NCBI RefSeq assembly: GCF_001700435.1
Contig: NZ_LYPC01000014.1
Location: forward strand, 682,001 to 746,000
Source: Paenibacillus pectinilyticus
GTDB lineage: Bacteria; Bacillota; Bacilli; Paenibacillales; NBRC-103111
DNA: 64,000 nucleotides
Direction: 5' to 3'
This document shows, in pieces, positions 18,202 to 26,968 of the stretch. The position numbers and the translations under genes are program-made. The first letter of the stretch is position 1. Each line of letters opens with the position of its first letter. The notes under the pieces are model-generated. The model was not told the DNA's origin, ran no database searches, and saw nothing but the letters and a program-made list of their open reading frames with translations.

Positions 18202-20820
18202 TCAACTAAAGGTTACATGAAGCGGCTTTTGAGGCTCGATAATGATTGGATCTGTAAAATGAATCTCATTACCGAGGATTTGGTAGGCTAAGCTCACACC
18301 TTCATGTTGAATGTGTTTAATGGCCGCCACCTTATCTAAGTGAAGTTTAAGTATCCGAAGTGGCAAGTTTCCGCCTAAAACGTCAATTTGCACTTTTTCC
18401 ATACTCATCAGATACATTCCCCAACCCTTGTCTAGCGACCATAAGGTGCGGAACGTACCCTCTTCCGTTTGTACGGGACTGAAACCAATCATGCCATCCA
18501 CCATGTTATATTCGAATCCGCTGAAAGCTTGCAGCAAGGAATAACTCGCCATGGATCTTGCATAGTTACTGCCGCATTCAATCTCGTTCCAAGGATTACG
18601 TTTCTCGCCATCATAACGATCGCGAATGGCATGAACAATGCTAAGACCTTCTTCAATCATTCCCTCTTGAATCATATGAGAAGCAGCTTGATACTCAAAT
18701 CCCGTCATCGTCTCTGAGTTGTAAGTCAACGGAATTGTTGGTTTGCTTCCTTCTAGCGGCCACGTACAAATGACTAATCCTCCTTCATCGTTGACCGAAT
18801 ACAGCCTCCACGTGTTTGCTTCCTCACGCATGCTGGATTTGAAATTATACCGATATAAGGATTGCAAGGCGGTTCGGGTTTGGTCCTTATCGAAAATATC
18901 ACCGAGGCTGCACAAATTAGCATGCCATTGCGCAATGACTTGATCGATAACACAGCCTTGTGCGATCTGATACTTCATTTCACCTATTTCCGTATTCCAA
19001 TATTGCTGAACCGTCTCTTTGTCGAATTGATCCAGTATAGTTGGATCCTTTAGATTTACTTGTTGAACATAGTACGCCCCATTGAACAAATGCTCGTCAA
19101 CCCATTGTTTCCCCTTTTGAAATATGCGATTGAACTCATCTGAAGTGGTCTGATCGCCCAGAAAAGCAGCCATTTCTGCACCTGCCTTAAGAGCAGCCAA
19201 ATAAAATCCACTCAACCAGGAATTAGGGCCGAATAGTTCCATATCCAGCGTGTGATGCTGCCGGCCTTCAAGAATTCCTTTTTGTTCAGGATCCCATTTA
19301 TCTTCATTGCTCTCAGCCCATGCATACGTAATAGATTGCTTTATCGCTGGCCAGATGGTTCGCAACCATGCTGAATCACCAGATATTTTCCAATCCCGGT
19401 ATGCCTTGATAACCCCTCCGAATTGACCGTCTGCACAAGCACGATGATTACTTCTCTCGCGCCCTAATGGCAGCATGAGACGAAATGCCATGCGGCCATC
19501 CTCGCGTTGGTTGTAGGCGAAGTCGAGGTTTCGCATGCTGCGTTCTAAGCTTGGAAATAAGAAAGGTAATGCATAAGCATAGTTCCATACATGTGTACAG
19601 GAGCCTTCGCAGCAACCGACATCTTCGATGCAGCCTTCGAATCCATAGAAAGAACCATCTGTTAGACGCAAGCTAGTCGCGGATTTCAAAACAGATAAGT
19701 TTGCGGAGATTGCTTCTATAGCGACAGCCGGTATTGTCGATGAGAACAAGGCATCTTTAAAGGTAGTGGTTTGTTCATAGAGATGAGTCCAATGGTTGAA
19801 AGCATACGCTGCGCTTGCTCTAGAATCGTTAAACAAGCTCGCGTAATAGTTTTTCCACACGTTAGGACCCGTTGAATCCGGGTTCCAGTAATTCGTCACA
19901 TTGGGAAAATGCCAAGAGATGGTGAATCTGATCTTTTTACGCTCGTGAGGTAATAGGTCAAGATGAGCGGCAAGTGAAGCTGTGTCCTTCCTCCGAGCAG
20001 GTAGCTCATCTTCACCATAACGCCTGTTCTTCAGACGACCAGGCTGCGTGAAATCATGCCAAAACATTTCAAGATTATCGCACCATTCACCACGATACCA
20101 AAACTCTTGATAGCTCGTATGTGAAGCGTCGGTGGTGATCGTTACATCACCAAAATGGGGGTGCTCAGGATCAAACTGATGAGACCCTAACTGAATCATA
20201 TGTAATGGAGTGTCATTAGCTGCTGGAATTGAATTGTATTGATGGAAGACTTTCTCCGACGGAATCGGATTGCTTGCTGAGAGACAAAGCGTATAGCTAA
20301 GGGGAAAATCCTCTGTATTTTCTATTTCCCATTCGAAGAAGGCCACCGGTAAGCTAGAATCATCTGCTTGGAGGGGAATGAAGGGATTAAAGGCTGATAA
20401 CTGAATCATTCCTGGAAATGAAGGATCCTCAAAAGACATGCCCGCCAAAGGGAATTCTCCTTGAAAAGTTACTTCTTTGAAATGTGGCATGCCCGCCATG
20501 GTTTGGCTTTCAGGACCAAAGCCATATCCGCTATGCAGGGGGCCACCGCGTATATGCTCACCTACATAAGGAGATGGCAGATCGCCGTTGAGTACACGCG
20601 CATCGATCACTTTGCCATTGCGTTCTGCCTTTATGGAAAAGTGGCTAAAACCGTTGAAACTTTTCTTGTTAGGTCTGTTGAAAATTTCCCAATCAATAAG
20701 TCTGCCATTTCCTGCAAGCCCGATGCTTCCAGTTCCTATTCCGCCGATAGGAAAGCTGATTTCTCTTGTTTTTTCGCCTTTATATGAATTGTTCACTGTG
20801 TCTAACTCCTCCATTAACAT
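18202..20820 (-). CDS. GH116 family glycoside hydrolase (beta-glucosidase/glucosylceramidase-like)
   Basis: Retaining glycoside hydrolase of 872 residues in the family of human GBA2 and bacterial beta-glucosidases/beta-xylosidases. An N-terminal beta-sandwich (REISFPIGGIGTGSIGLAG at its start) is followed by an (alpha/alpha)6 domain. By eye, E405 in CCEGSCTHVWNY aligns with the GBA2 nucleophile E527, and D526 in HTLDMELFGPNS with acid/base D677. No signal peptide is seen, so it should act in the cytosol on imported glycosides. It diverges from an AraC regulator 120 bp away, which probably controls it. Specificity among glucosides and xylosides cannot be decided. Confidence 0.92.
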   Translation of the reverse strand: MLMEELDTVNNSYKGEKTREISFPIGGIGTGSIGLAGNGRLIDWEIFNRPNKKSFNGFSHFSIKAERNGKVIDARVLNGDLPSPYVGEHIRGGPLHSGYGFGPESQTMAGMPHFKEVTFQGEFPLAGMSFEDPSFPGMIQLSAFNPFIPLQADDSSLPVAFFEWEIENTEDFPLSYTLCLSASNPIPSEKVFHQYNSIPAANDTPLHMIQLGSHQFDPEHPHFGDVTITTDASHTSYQEFWYRGEWCDNLEMFWHDFTQPGRLKNRRYGEDELPARRKDTASLAAHLDLLPHERKKIRFTISWHFPNVTNYWNPDSTGPNVWKNYYASLFNDSRASAAYAFNHWTHLYEQTTTFKDALFSSTIPAVAIEAISANLSVLKSATSLRLTDGSFYGFEGCIEDVGCCEGSCTHVWNYAYALPFLFPSLERSMRNLDFAYNQREDGRMAFRLMLPLGRERSNHRACADGQFGGVIKAYRDWKISGDSAWLRTIWPAIKQSITYAWAESNEDKWDPEQKGILEGRQHHTLDMELFGPNSWLSGFYLAALKAGAEMAAFLGDQTTSDEFNRIFQKGKQWVDEHLFNGAYYVQQVNLKDPTILDQFDKETVQQYWNTEIGEMKYQIAQGCVIDQVIAQWHANLCSLGDIFDKDQTRTALQSLYRYNFKSSMREEANTWRLYSVNDEGGLVICTWPLEGSKPTIPLTYNSETMTGFEYQAASHMIQEGMIEEGLSIVHAIRDRYDGEKRNPWNEIECGSNYARSMASYSLLQAFSGFEYNMVDGMIGFSPVQTEEGTFRTLWSLDKGWGMYLMSMEKVQIDVLGGNLPLRILKLHLDKVAAIKHIQHEGVSLAYQILGNEIHFTDPIIIEPQKPLHVTFS

Positions 20821-20826
20821 GGTATG

Positions 20827-20848
20827 ATGAAACTGAGAATGGTTTCAT
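20827..20848. promoter_or_regulatory. inverted repeat between GH116 and AraC genes
   Basis: ATGAAAC and GTTTCAT arms around an 8-base spacer, just upstream of the GH116 start and overlapping a TATAAT at 20849-20854. A candidate operator for the divergent regulator; by-eye evidence only. Confidence 0.35.
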
Positions 20849-20940
20849 TATAATGGAATGAAGCTTACATTTCTTTGTGAAATAGACGCAATATTTGTGT
20901 ATAAAACAACTGGATTTTAGAAGGGGAAGGGAACTGTAAC

Positions 20941-21798
20941 ATGATATTGGAAGACTATACCATTGCACCTTATATTCGAATGGCGGATTATGCCATGAGG
21001 CCGCCTTTTTTCATCGATCAACGCAACTTGCTGGATTATATTATTTTTTACGTGCAAGAGGGTCAATTTGAAATACAAGTTAACGGCCACACCCATGCGT
21101 TAAAGAAAGGCGATCTTTGCCTGCTACAACCAGGTGATGTGCATACGATTCGAGGCATAAATACGACGATTAATCCCTTTGTACATCTTGATTTCTTCTA
21201 TAATGTTCATCGCTCAAGCAGCTTCGTGACGCTTCAAGGGCAGTTGGATATGACGCCATATGCCTCTTATATGCAGCCGAGAATGCACGATTGCGAGACG
21301 ATTCGTATTCCATTTAAATTGGAGCCAACCTTACCTAATAAAATGAAGGACCTTGTCTTAAAAATGATCGACAGTTGGCAGATGCAGACCTATATGGGAA
21401 TCATGGAGGCGAATCAGCTTGCCCATGAATGGCTGATGGAGCTATTTAAACAGTACATGAAGCCTCAAACGGCTTCGCGACCGCCCAAACCATTTTTAAA
21501 TTGGATCACGTCCTATTTTGCCTACAATATTTCTGAACCTATTAACGTTGACGATATGGCCAAACGCGCAGGCCTATCGCCTTCAAGATTCAACGTGGTG
21601 TTCAAAGAACAGTTCCAGATGACCCCTTATCAATACCTATTGAAATTACGAATTGAACATTCTCAGGAATTGCTAACGGAAGGGATATCGATTCAAAAAG
21701 TAAGCCAATACTGTGGTTTTACAGATGTGCATCACTTTTCTAAGACTTTCAAGAATGCCTTAGGCATCACGCCGGGGGCGTTTAGGAAGAGTCTATAG
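20941..21798 (+). CDS. AraC-family regulator with cupin sensor domain
   Basis: Transcription activator of 285 residues. The N-terminal half is a cupin-like ligand pocket (GQFEIQVNGHTHALKKGDLCLLQPGDVHTI split over about 41-75). The C-terminal third holds two AraC helix-turn-helix motifs (MAKRAGLSPSRFNVVFKEQF and the later IQKVSQYCGFTDVHHFSKTF). AAGGGGAAGGGAA precedes ATG. It is placed between the divergent GH116 gene and an importer operon, so both are likely targets. Sugars are the usual effectors for this type. Confidence 0.93.
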   Translation: MILEDYTIAPYIRMADYAMRPPFFIDQRNLLDYIIFYVQEGQFEIQVNGHTHALKKGDLCLLQPGDVHTIRGINTTINPFVHLDFFYNVHRSSSFVTLQGQLDMTPYASYMQPRMHDCETIRIPFKLEPTLPNKMKDLVLKMIDSWQMQTYMGIMEANQLAHEWLMELFKQYMKPQTASRPPKPFLNWITSYFAYNISEPINVDDMAKRAGLSPSRFNVVFKEQFQMTPYQYLLKLRIEHSQELLTEGISIQKVSQYCGFTDVHHFSKTFKNALGITPGAFRKSL

Positions 21799-21865
21799 AA
21801 GATTGGATCATCCTGCCATCCTAAAGATAATCCATGCATCTACTATGAATGATCTATTCTCTTCA

Positions 21866-21953
21866 TCCGGATAACTGTTTAAGATAAGGGTATGGTTATT
21901 CCGGATAATCATAACTGAAGCAAGTGTGGTTTTGCGAAATGAAAACGTTTTTA
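21866..21953 (+). promoter_or_regulatory. direct repeat and cre-like site before importer operon
   Basis: TCCGGATAA occurs at 21866-21874 and again at 21900-21908, 34 bp apart (about three helical turns), a spacing compatible with an AraC-type dimer. TGAAAACGTTTTTA (21940-21953) matches 13 of 14 bases of the CcpA consensus and lies 27 bp before the lipoprotein start. Confidence 0.5.
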
Positions 21954-21980
21954 TAACATGGCGAGGGGCGGTTATATAGA

Positions 21981-23312
21981 ATGAATCGAAAAATATGGAG
22001 CACTTTGATCTGTACGGCATCGGTTATTACCTTATTAGTAGGCTGTGGCAAAAGCACAACGGAATCAGTGGCGGTAGCTACTACGGTACCAACAAAGGCA
22101 GCAGCCAGTACGCCTGCGGCTGAGAAGGTAACGCTTACGTTATTGGCTAACCAAGATTGGGCGAATAACCCGATCGTCAAGAAAGCTTGGTCCTTATACG
22201 AAGAAAAAACAGGCAACAAATTGGATATTCAAGGTGTGCCTATTGATAGCTGGGAGAAAGTGATGAAAACCAAATTCGCTACCGGCGAAATGACGGACAT
22301 CGTGATGTATTATGGCGGCTATCAGTTATCTGCGATTCAACCTGACAAAAACTTCGTAGACATGAGCGCAGAGCCATGGGTGGCCGATTTGAAGGATTTT
22401 GTCCTGCCTCAAGTGAAAGTGAAAAACAAAGTCTATGGACTTCCAATTTGGGAAGGTTCTGTGAGCGGAATGCTCTATAACAAAGCAATTTTCGCAAAAT
22501 ACAATATCAAGGTTCCTACTACACAAGAGGAATTCTTAGCAGCTTGTGAAACATTGAAAAAAAATGGCGTAGCTCCCATTTATATGGCCTTCAAGGACAC
22601 ATGGCCGTTGCTTCCGCAATTCGGATTTGATCCTGTTTTCAAAAAAGATGCTACTTTACTGGATAAATTGAATGCCAATCAAACGAAATTTGCCGATGTG
22701 AAAGAAATGAAGGACTTGGTAGGCTGGTATAAATTACTTGCAGATAAAGGCTATCTGGGAGATAAGTTCTCCACCAATACATGGGACGGCCAACCAGCGG
22801 CGATAGCAAGCGGGAAGTATGCGATGATCTACGCCTGGGACACCTACATCGATTCCGATCTTGAGAAGAAAGAGCCAGGGATTTCCTCGAAAATTGGTTT
22901 AATGCCGAGTTTTATGGGGGTAAACAACGAGGGTACCTATGAAGGTCCCAATGCCATTGCAACGTATGTGAATAAGAATAGTAAACATGTTGATCAAGCG
23001 AAAGCTTTCATTAAATTCCTAGCGGATACGAAAAATTTGAATGAAATTTATAAAGATCAGAAAACACAAACCTACTTCAACAGCGTGACAACGAATATTC
23101 CAACGCCACAATACGTGGCAGCGAAGGAATCCGTGGATAAATTAATCAACGCATCTGTCCAACAGAATATTATTGGATACAGCCAAGTGGAAGCGGTTAA
23201 GCCGATTCAAGATTTGATGCTTGGCAGTAAAACGGTAGATCAAGCCATCAAGGCGATGGATGACGAGCGTATCAAATCAGCTAAAGCACAGAAAGCACCA
23301 GGCTTTGAGTAA
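21981..23312 (+). CDS. sugar-binding lipoprotein of ABC importer
   Basis: Family 1 solute-binding lipoprotein, 443 residues. The signal peptide ends TLLVGC (Cys22), with an Ala/Thr/Pro tether. The fold motifs KVYGLPIWEGSVSGMLYNKA near 150 and the late ENKL-like hinge fit carbohydrate binders. A cre-like box just upstream implies carbon catabolite control. It is the first gene of the importer that precedes a YesM/YesN pair and two glycosidases. The ligand is unknown; neighbouring GH29-like and GH116 enzymes hint at a fucose- or glucose/xylose-containing glycan. Confidence 0.93.
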   Translation: MNRKIWSTLICTASVITLLVGCGKSTTESVAVATTVPTKAAASTPAAEKVTLTLLANQDWANNPIVKKAWSLYEEKTGNKLDIQGVPIDSWEKVMKTKFATGEMTDIVMYYGGYQLSAIQPDKNFVDMSAEPWVADLKDFVLPQVKVKNKVYGLPIWEGSVSGMLYNKAIFAKYNIKVPTTQEEFLAACETLKKNGVAPIYMAFKDTWPLLPQFGFDPVFKKDATLLDKLNANQTKFADVKEMKDLVGWYKLLADKGYLGDKFSTNTWDGQPAAIASGKYAMIYAWDTYIDSDLEKKEPGISSKIGLMPSFMGVNNEGTYEGPNAIATYVNKNSKHVDQAKAFIKFLADTKNLNEIYKDQKTQTYFNSVTTNIPTPQYVAAKESVDKLINASVQQNIIGYSQVEAVKPIQDLMLGSKTVDQAIKAMDDERIKSAKAQKAPGFE

Positions 23313-23324
23313 ATGATGCAAGCG

Positions 23325-23353
23325 GGGGCCCTTCTACTAGGGCCTTCCTTCTT
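23325..23353 (+). terminator. stem-loop between binding-protein and permease genes
   Basis: GGCCCT-TCTACT-AGGGCC followed by TTCCTTCTT, 15-30 bases after the lipoprotein stop. Probably a partial terminator or RNA-stabilising hairpin that leaves more binding protein than permease. Confidence 0.6.
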
Positions 23354-23393
23354 AAACAATACCACATAAGTCTAAAACCAATAGGTGACGATC

Positions 23394-24266
23394 ATGAAGC
23401 TTAATAAAATTTACCCCCAGTATTTAACGTATATTCCGCTCGGTGTCTTTCTGTTGTTTTTTATCATTCCTTCCTTAGTGGGATTTTACTTTGCTTTTAC
23501 CGATTGGAATCCATTTGTGGAAGGCATTCATTTTGTTGGATTAGACAATTTTAAAGAAATATTCCAAAATAAATCACTTGGTGTTGCAGCCAAGAATACA
23601 ATTAGCTTTACGATCATTACGACCATTTTCAAAAATGGGTTGGGACTCGCGATTGCCATCGTTTTGAATCAACAGCTTAAAACAGAGAATCTGCTTCGGA
23701 CGATTTACTTTATGCCGATCATTTTATCTGCCTTAGTTGTAGGCTTGCTTTTTAATGCGATATTCGATGCGCATGGCGGTGTCATCCATCGATTATTTAT
23801 GGATATGGGACTTGGCAATTGGGAGCCAGAATGGTTAGGACGTCGTCTACCTGCGTTGTTTGTGATCAATTTAGCGGAAATTTGGCGATCTACCGGGTAT
23901 GCCGTCGTCATTTTATTAGCTGGCTTGCAGGTTATTCCCAAGGATTATTATGAAGCAGCTATGATTGATGGTTCGAGTGTGTGGCAAAGGTTCAAACATG
24001 TAACGATTCCCTTATTGATGCCAGCTATTCATATTAATATCATGCTCAGCATTATTTATGGTTTGCGCGTCTTTGACATTGTCTATATTCTGACGGGCGG
24101 AGGGCCTGGTCATGATACGGAGACATTTAGTACATTGATTTTGAATGAGTTCGCACAAGATCGATATGCTCAGTCTACTGCGATTAATCTTATATTCTGC
24201 CTGCTATTAGTCATTATCGCCTTTACCTACCAGAAATTTTCCAGTAAAACTGAGGTGGAATTATGA
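23394..24266 (+). CDS. ABC sugar importer permease, MalF type
   Basis: Membrane subunit, 290 residues from ATG 23394. AGGTGA at 23383-23388 overlaps the earlier in-frame GTG 23385, which is therefore the ribosome site rather than the start. Membrane segments begin with YIPLGVFLLFFIIPSLVGFY. The EAA loop is EAAMIDGSSVWQRFKH near 190. The final codons overlap the next permease by 4 bases (ATGA), showing coupled translation. Confidence 0.93.
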   Translation: MKLNKIYPQYLTYIPLGVFLLFFIIPSLVGFYFAFTDWNPFVEGIHFVGLDNFKEIFQNKSLGVAAKNTISFTIITTIFKNGLGLAIAIVLNQQLKTENLLRTIYFMPIILSALVVGLLFNAIFDAHGGVIHRLFMDMGLGNWEPEWLGRRLPALFVINLAEIWRSTGYAVVILLAGLQVIPKDYYEAAMIDGSSVWQRFKHVTIPLLMPAIHINIMLSIIYGLRVFDIVYILTGGGPGHDTETFSTLILNEFAQDRYAQSTAINLIFCLLLVIIAFTYQKFSSKTEVEL

Positions 24267-25084
24267 TTGCCAGTCGAAAGTATCCGATCATATGGGAAAT
24301 GCTTTTGTGGATAGGAAGCTTGGCCATTTTTTATCCGTTGGCGATGGTCGTCTTGACTTCCTTCAAATCAGAAGACGAAGCGGACCAATTAAGCATTGCT
24401 TGGCCAAGCTCTTTTCATTTTGACAACTATAAGACGGTGTTCGTTCAGGGTAAAATGTTTCAGGCTTTGCTTAACAGCTTAGGCATAACGGGATTTTCCG
24501 TTTTGTTTATCGTCATACTCAGCGCCACGCTCAGCTTTATCATTATGCGAAATCGCAGCAAGCTCAATCGCTTCATTTATAAAGTCATAACGTTAGGGCT
24601 CATTGCGCCATTTGCCGCGCTGCCTACGGTGAAAACGTTGCAGTATTTGCACATTTACGGTACCTATATCTCGATCATTCTCGTATACACCGCGTTATTT
24701 ATGGCTTTTGCAACGATGTTGTTCAGTAGTTTCATGCTTTCTGTGCCTAGAGAGCTGGATGAAGCGGGCGTTGTCGATGGCTGTATTGGATTTCCCTTGT
24801 TCTATAAAATTATTTTGCCATTGTTGCTGCCCATCACGGTGACGGTGTCTATTCTAAATTTCATGTGGGTATGGAACGAGTTTTATTATCCTTTATTTCT
24901 GGTGAATAAGTCTTCCATGTGGACATTGCCGCTTACGGTGTATAATTTCTTCGGGATGTTTAATCGCAGTTGGAATCTCGTTTCCGCGAATATGATCATC
25001 GTTTCCATGCCGGTTGTGATCGCTTATTTATTTGCTCAGAAATACATCGTTTCAGGCATGACTGCTGGTGCTGTCAAGGGCTAA
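24263..25084 (+). CDS. ABC sugar importer permease, MalG type
   Basis: Second membrane subunit, 273 residues, at the short end for the family because the cytosolic N terminus is brief. The EAA loop varies slightly (DEAGVVDGCIGFPLFYK). The C terminus GMTAGAVKG is typical. It starts inside the stop of the upstream permease and ends 66 bp before the YesM-type kinase gene. As elsewhere in the window, no ATPase gene follows. Confidence 0.93.
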   Translation: MIASRKYPIIWEMLLWIGSLAIFYPLAMVVLTSFKSEDEADQLSIAWPSSFHFDNYKTVFVQGKMFQALLNSLGITGFSVLFIVILSATLSFIIMRNRSKLNRFIYKVITLGLIAPFAALPTVKTLQYLHIYGTYISIILVYTALFMAFATMLFSSFMLSVPRELDEAGVVDGCIGFPLFYKIILPLLLPITVTVSILNFMWVWNEFYYPLFLVNKSSMWTLPLTVYNFFGMFNRSWNLVSANMIIVSMPVVIAYLFAQKYIVSGMTAGAVKG

Positions 25085-25101
25085 TCCTCCTCTATCGGAT
25101 A

Positions 25102-25110
25102 TGCTATACT
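25102..25110 (+). promoter_or_regulatory. extended -10 promoter candidate for the YesM-type kinase
   Basis: TG-C-TATACT lies in the short gap between permease and kinase genes, about 40 bases before the kinase start. No -35 is evident, as is common for extended -10 promoters. Confidence 0.35.
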
Positions 25111-25150
25111 TTAGCTAATCATGGAGTTGCTGGGTATTGGAGGGAGCGCT

Positions 25151-26968
25151 TTGTTTAAGAAATTGCAATTTCAATATAAGTTGTTCCTTGGCCTGTCTGT
25201 CATCATTTGTGTGCTATTGATTATTTCGAGTGGTATTTTTTATTTCTACACGGGCTCTATTGTGGAGACGAACATCGTTGAGAATCAGCAGCATACCGTG
25301 CAAAAAATTCAAGAGCAGCTCGACCTTGTCCTAACGGAGATGGATAATTTGACGATCTCGGTGAATGCCTCGGATGTTGTGATGAACACGCTTGAGAATA
25401 TGACGGATGCAGGAGAAGAAAATTATTTTGATAAGTATCCACATGTAAGTGAAGAACTTCGCAATTATTTGTTTTCGTTAACGGCTGTGAAGCCCCTAAA
25501 GGGTAGAATTAGCATCATTTCTAAATATAACGATTATTTGGATTTCAGTAATCGTCTGGATACACAGGATGTAACGAAGAATGATGTGCGGAATTTGGAT
25601 TTTGTCAAAGAAGGTATGCACACGGAGCAGTTCAAATTTTTGCTTCCGCCGCATGAAGATGAATGGTCTTCCAACGGTGAAGCCGTGTTCTCTGTCGTAA
25701 GGCCGCTTCGCAATATGAATTATGAAATTCAAGGGCTGATTGAAGTTAGTTTTAAAGTGAACATTTTGAAGCAGTTATTTGAGTTTAATAATCAATCGAA
25801 GGAGCTTAAAGGGGTTATTCTAGGACCCGACCAGAAAGCGATTTACCATAACTTCAACGTGAAAGATGAACAGAAATGGTTGATCAATGACCGATTAACC
25901 CAAGAGAAATATGGCAATTATGAGGTGAAGAATCCTGGGGACGGCAAGTCCTATGTGGTTACTTTTAATAAATCAACGAATTATAATTGGACTGTTCTTC
26001 TGATGGAAGACTTGGCGGTCATTAATAAGCCAATTGGGATTCTACGATCCCTTACGATTATTTCTTACGTACTCATCTTTCTCGTTTTTATCAGTATTCT
26101 TTATATTTATACGAGAAATATTACACGCCCCATCCGCAGCTTGAAGAAGTCAGTGGTTTCCGTCAATATGAACAATCTCAGGTTGAAGCTGAATTTTGCG
26201 CAGGGTAACGAACTTACGTTATTAGCACAAGCCTTTCAAGACCTGTTAGATGAAGTCAAGGGAACGATGGATCTCATGGTTGCCTCACAAGCCCGAGAAA
26301 TGGATGCACATATGCTGGCCTTACAGGCACAGATGAACCCGCATTTCCTCTATAACACACTAGCCGTCATCGGCGCCTATGGGATTAAAAAAGGCAACAA
26401 TGAAGTGATGCAAATGTGTGCGGATCTGTCGGATATGCTGCGTTATACGGTTGATTTGGACAGTGGTCAGACCAAGGTGAAATCCGAGATCACACATGTG
26501 AATAAGTATTTGAAATTGATGTCGCTGCGTTTTGAATCGTATCTGCAGTATCACATGGATGTGGAAGAGGCGCTAATGTCGATTCCCATGCCGAAGTTAA
26601 CGCTGGAGCCGATTATTGAGAATGTGTTCCGTCATGCTTTCAAAGATATGGATCCTCCGTGGATTCTTCGGGTACATGGCTATGTGAGAGAACAACGTTG
26701 GTACATCGATATTGAGGACAATGGACATGGGTTCACAGCATCAGCGATTTCAAACTTGACGAGCAGCATGGTGAAAGAGAACGGCTATTATATGCCCGAG
26801 CAGTTCAACCAGAATAAAGCAAACGGCGGCATGGGCTTACTTAATACGTTTATGAGGCTGAATCTTTTTTATAAGGGACAGGAAATCATTATTATTGATA
26901 ATAAAGCCGAAGGCGGGGCTATCATTCGAATCAGTGGACCTATGATACAGGGAGGTGAATCGGCTTGA
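25151..26968 (+). CDS. YesM-type sensor histidine kinase
   Basis: Membrane sensor kinase of 605 residues. It has a first membrane segment near 10-35, a large extracellular dCache-like sensor to about 285, a second membrane segment (SYVLIFLVFISILYIYT), a HAMP domain, then the His-kinase motif QAQMNPHFLYNTL with its phospho-His and a HATPase domain (IENVFRHAF, DNGHGF, GGMGLLNTFMR). TTG 25151 is chosen because GGAGGG lies 7 bases upstream; an in-frame ATG at 25121 has no ribosome site. It overlaps its YesN partner by 4 bases. Probably senses extracellular sugars and switches on the adjacent importer and glycosidases. Confidence 0.93.
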   Translation: MFKKLQFQYKLFLGLSVIICVLLIISSGIFYFYTGSIVETNIVENQQHTVQKIQEQLDLVLTEMDNLTISVNASDVVMNTLENMTDAGEENYFDKYPHVSEELRNYLFSLTAVKPLKGRISIISKYNDYLDFSNRLDTQDVTKNDVRNLDFVKEGMHTEQFKFLLPPHEDEWSSNGEAVFSVVRPLRNMNYEIQGLIEVSFKVNILKQLFEFNNQSKELKGVILGPDQKAIYHNFNVKDEQKWLINDRLTQEKYGNYEVKNPGDGKSYVVTFNKSTNYNWTVLLMEDLAVINKPIGILRSLTIISYVLIFLVFISILYIYTRNITRPIRSLKKSVVSVNMNNLRLKLNFAQGNELTLLAQAFQDLLDEVKGTMDLMVASQAREMDAHMLALQAQMNPHFLYNTLAVIGAYGIKKGNNEVMQMCADLSDMLRYTVDLDSGQTKVKSEITHVNKYLKLMSLRFESYLQYHMDVEEALMSIPMPKLTLEPIIENVFRHAFKDMDPPWILRVHGYVREQRWYIDIEDNGHGFTASAISNLTSSMVKENGYYMPEQFNQNKANGGMGLLNTFMRLNLFYKGQEIIIIDNKAEGGAIIRISGPMIQGGESA

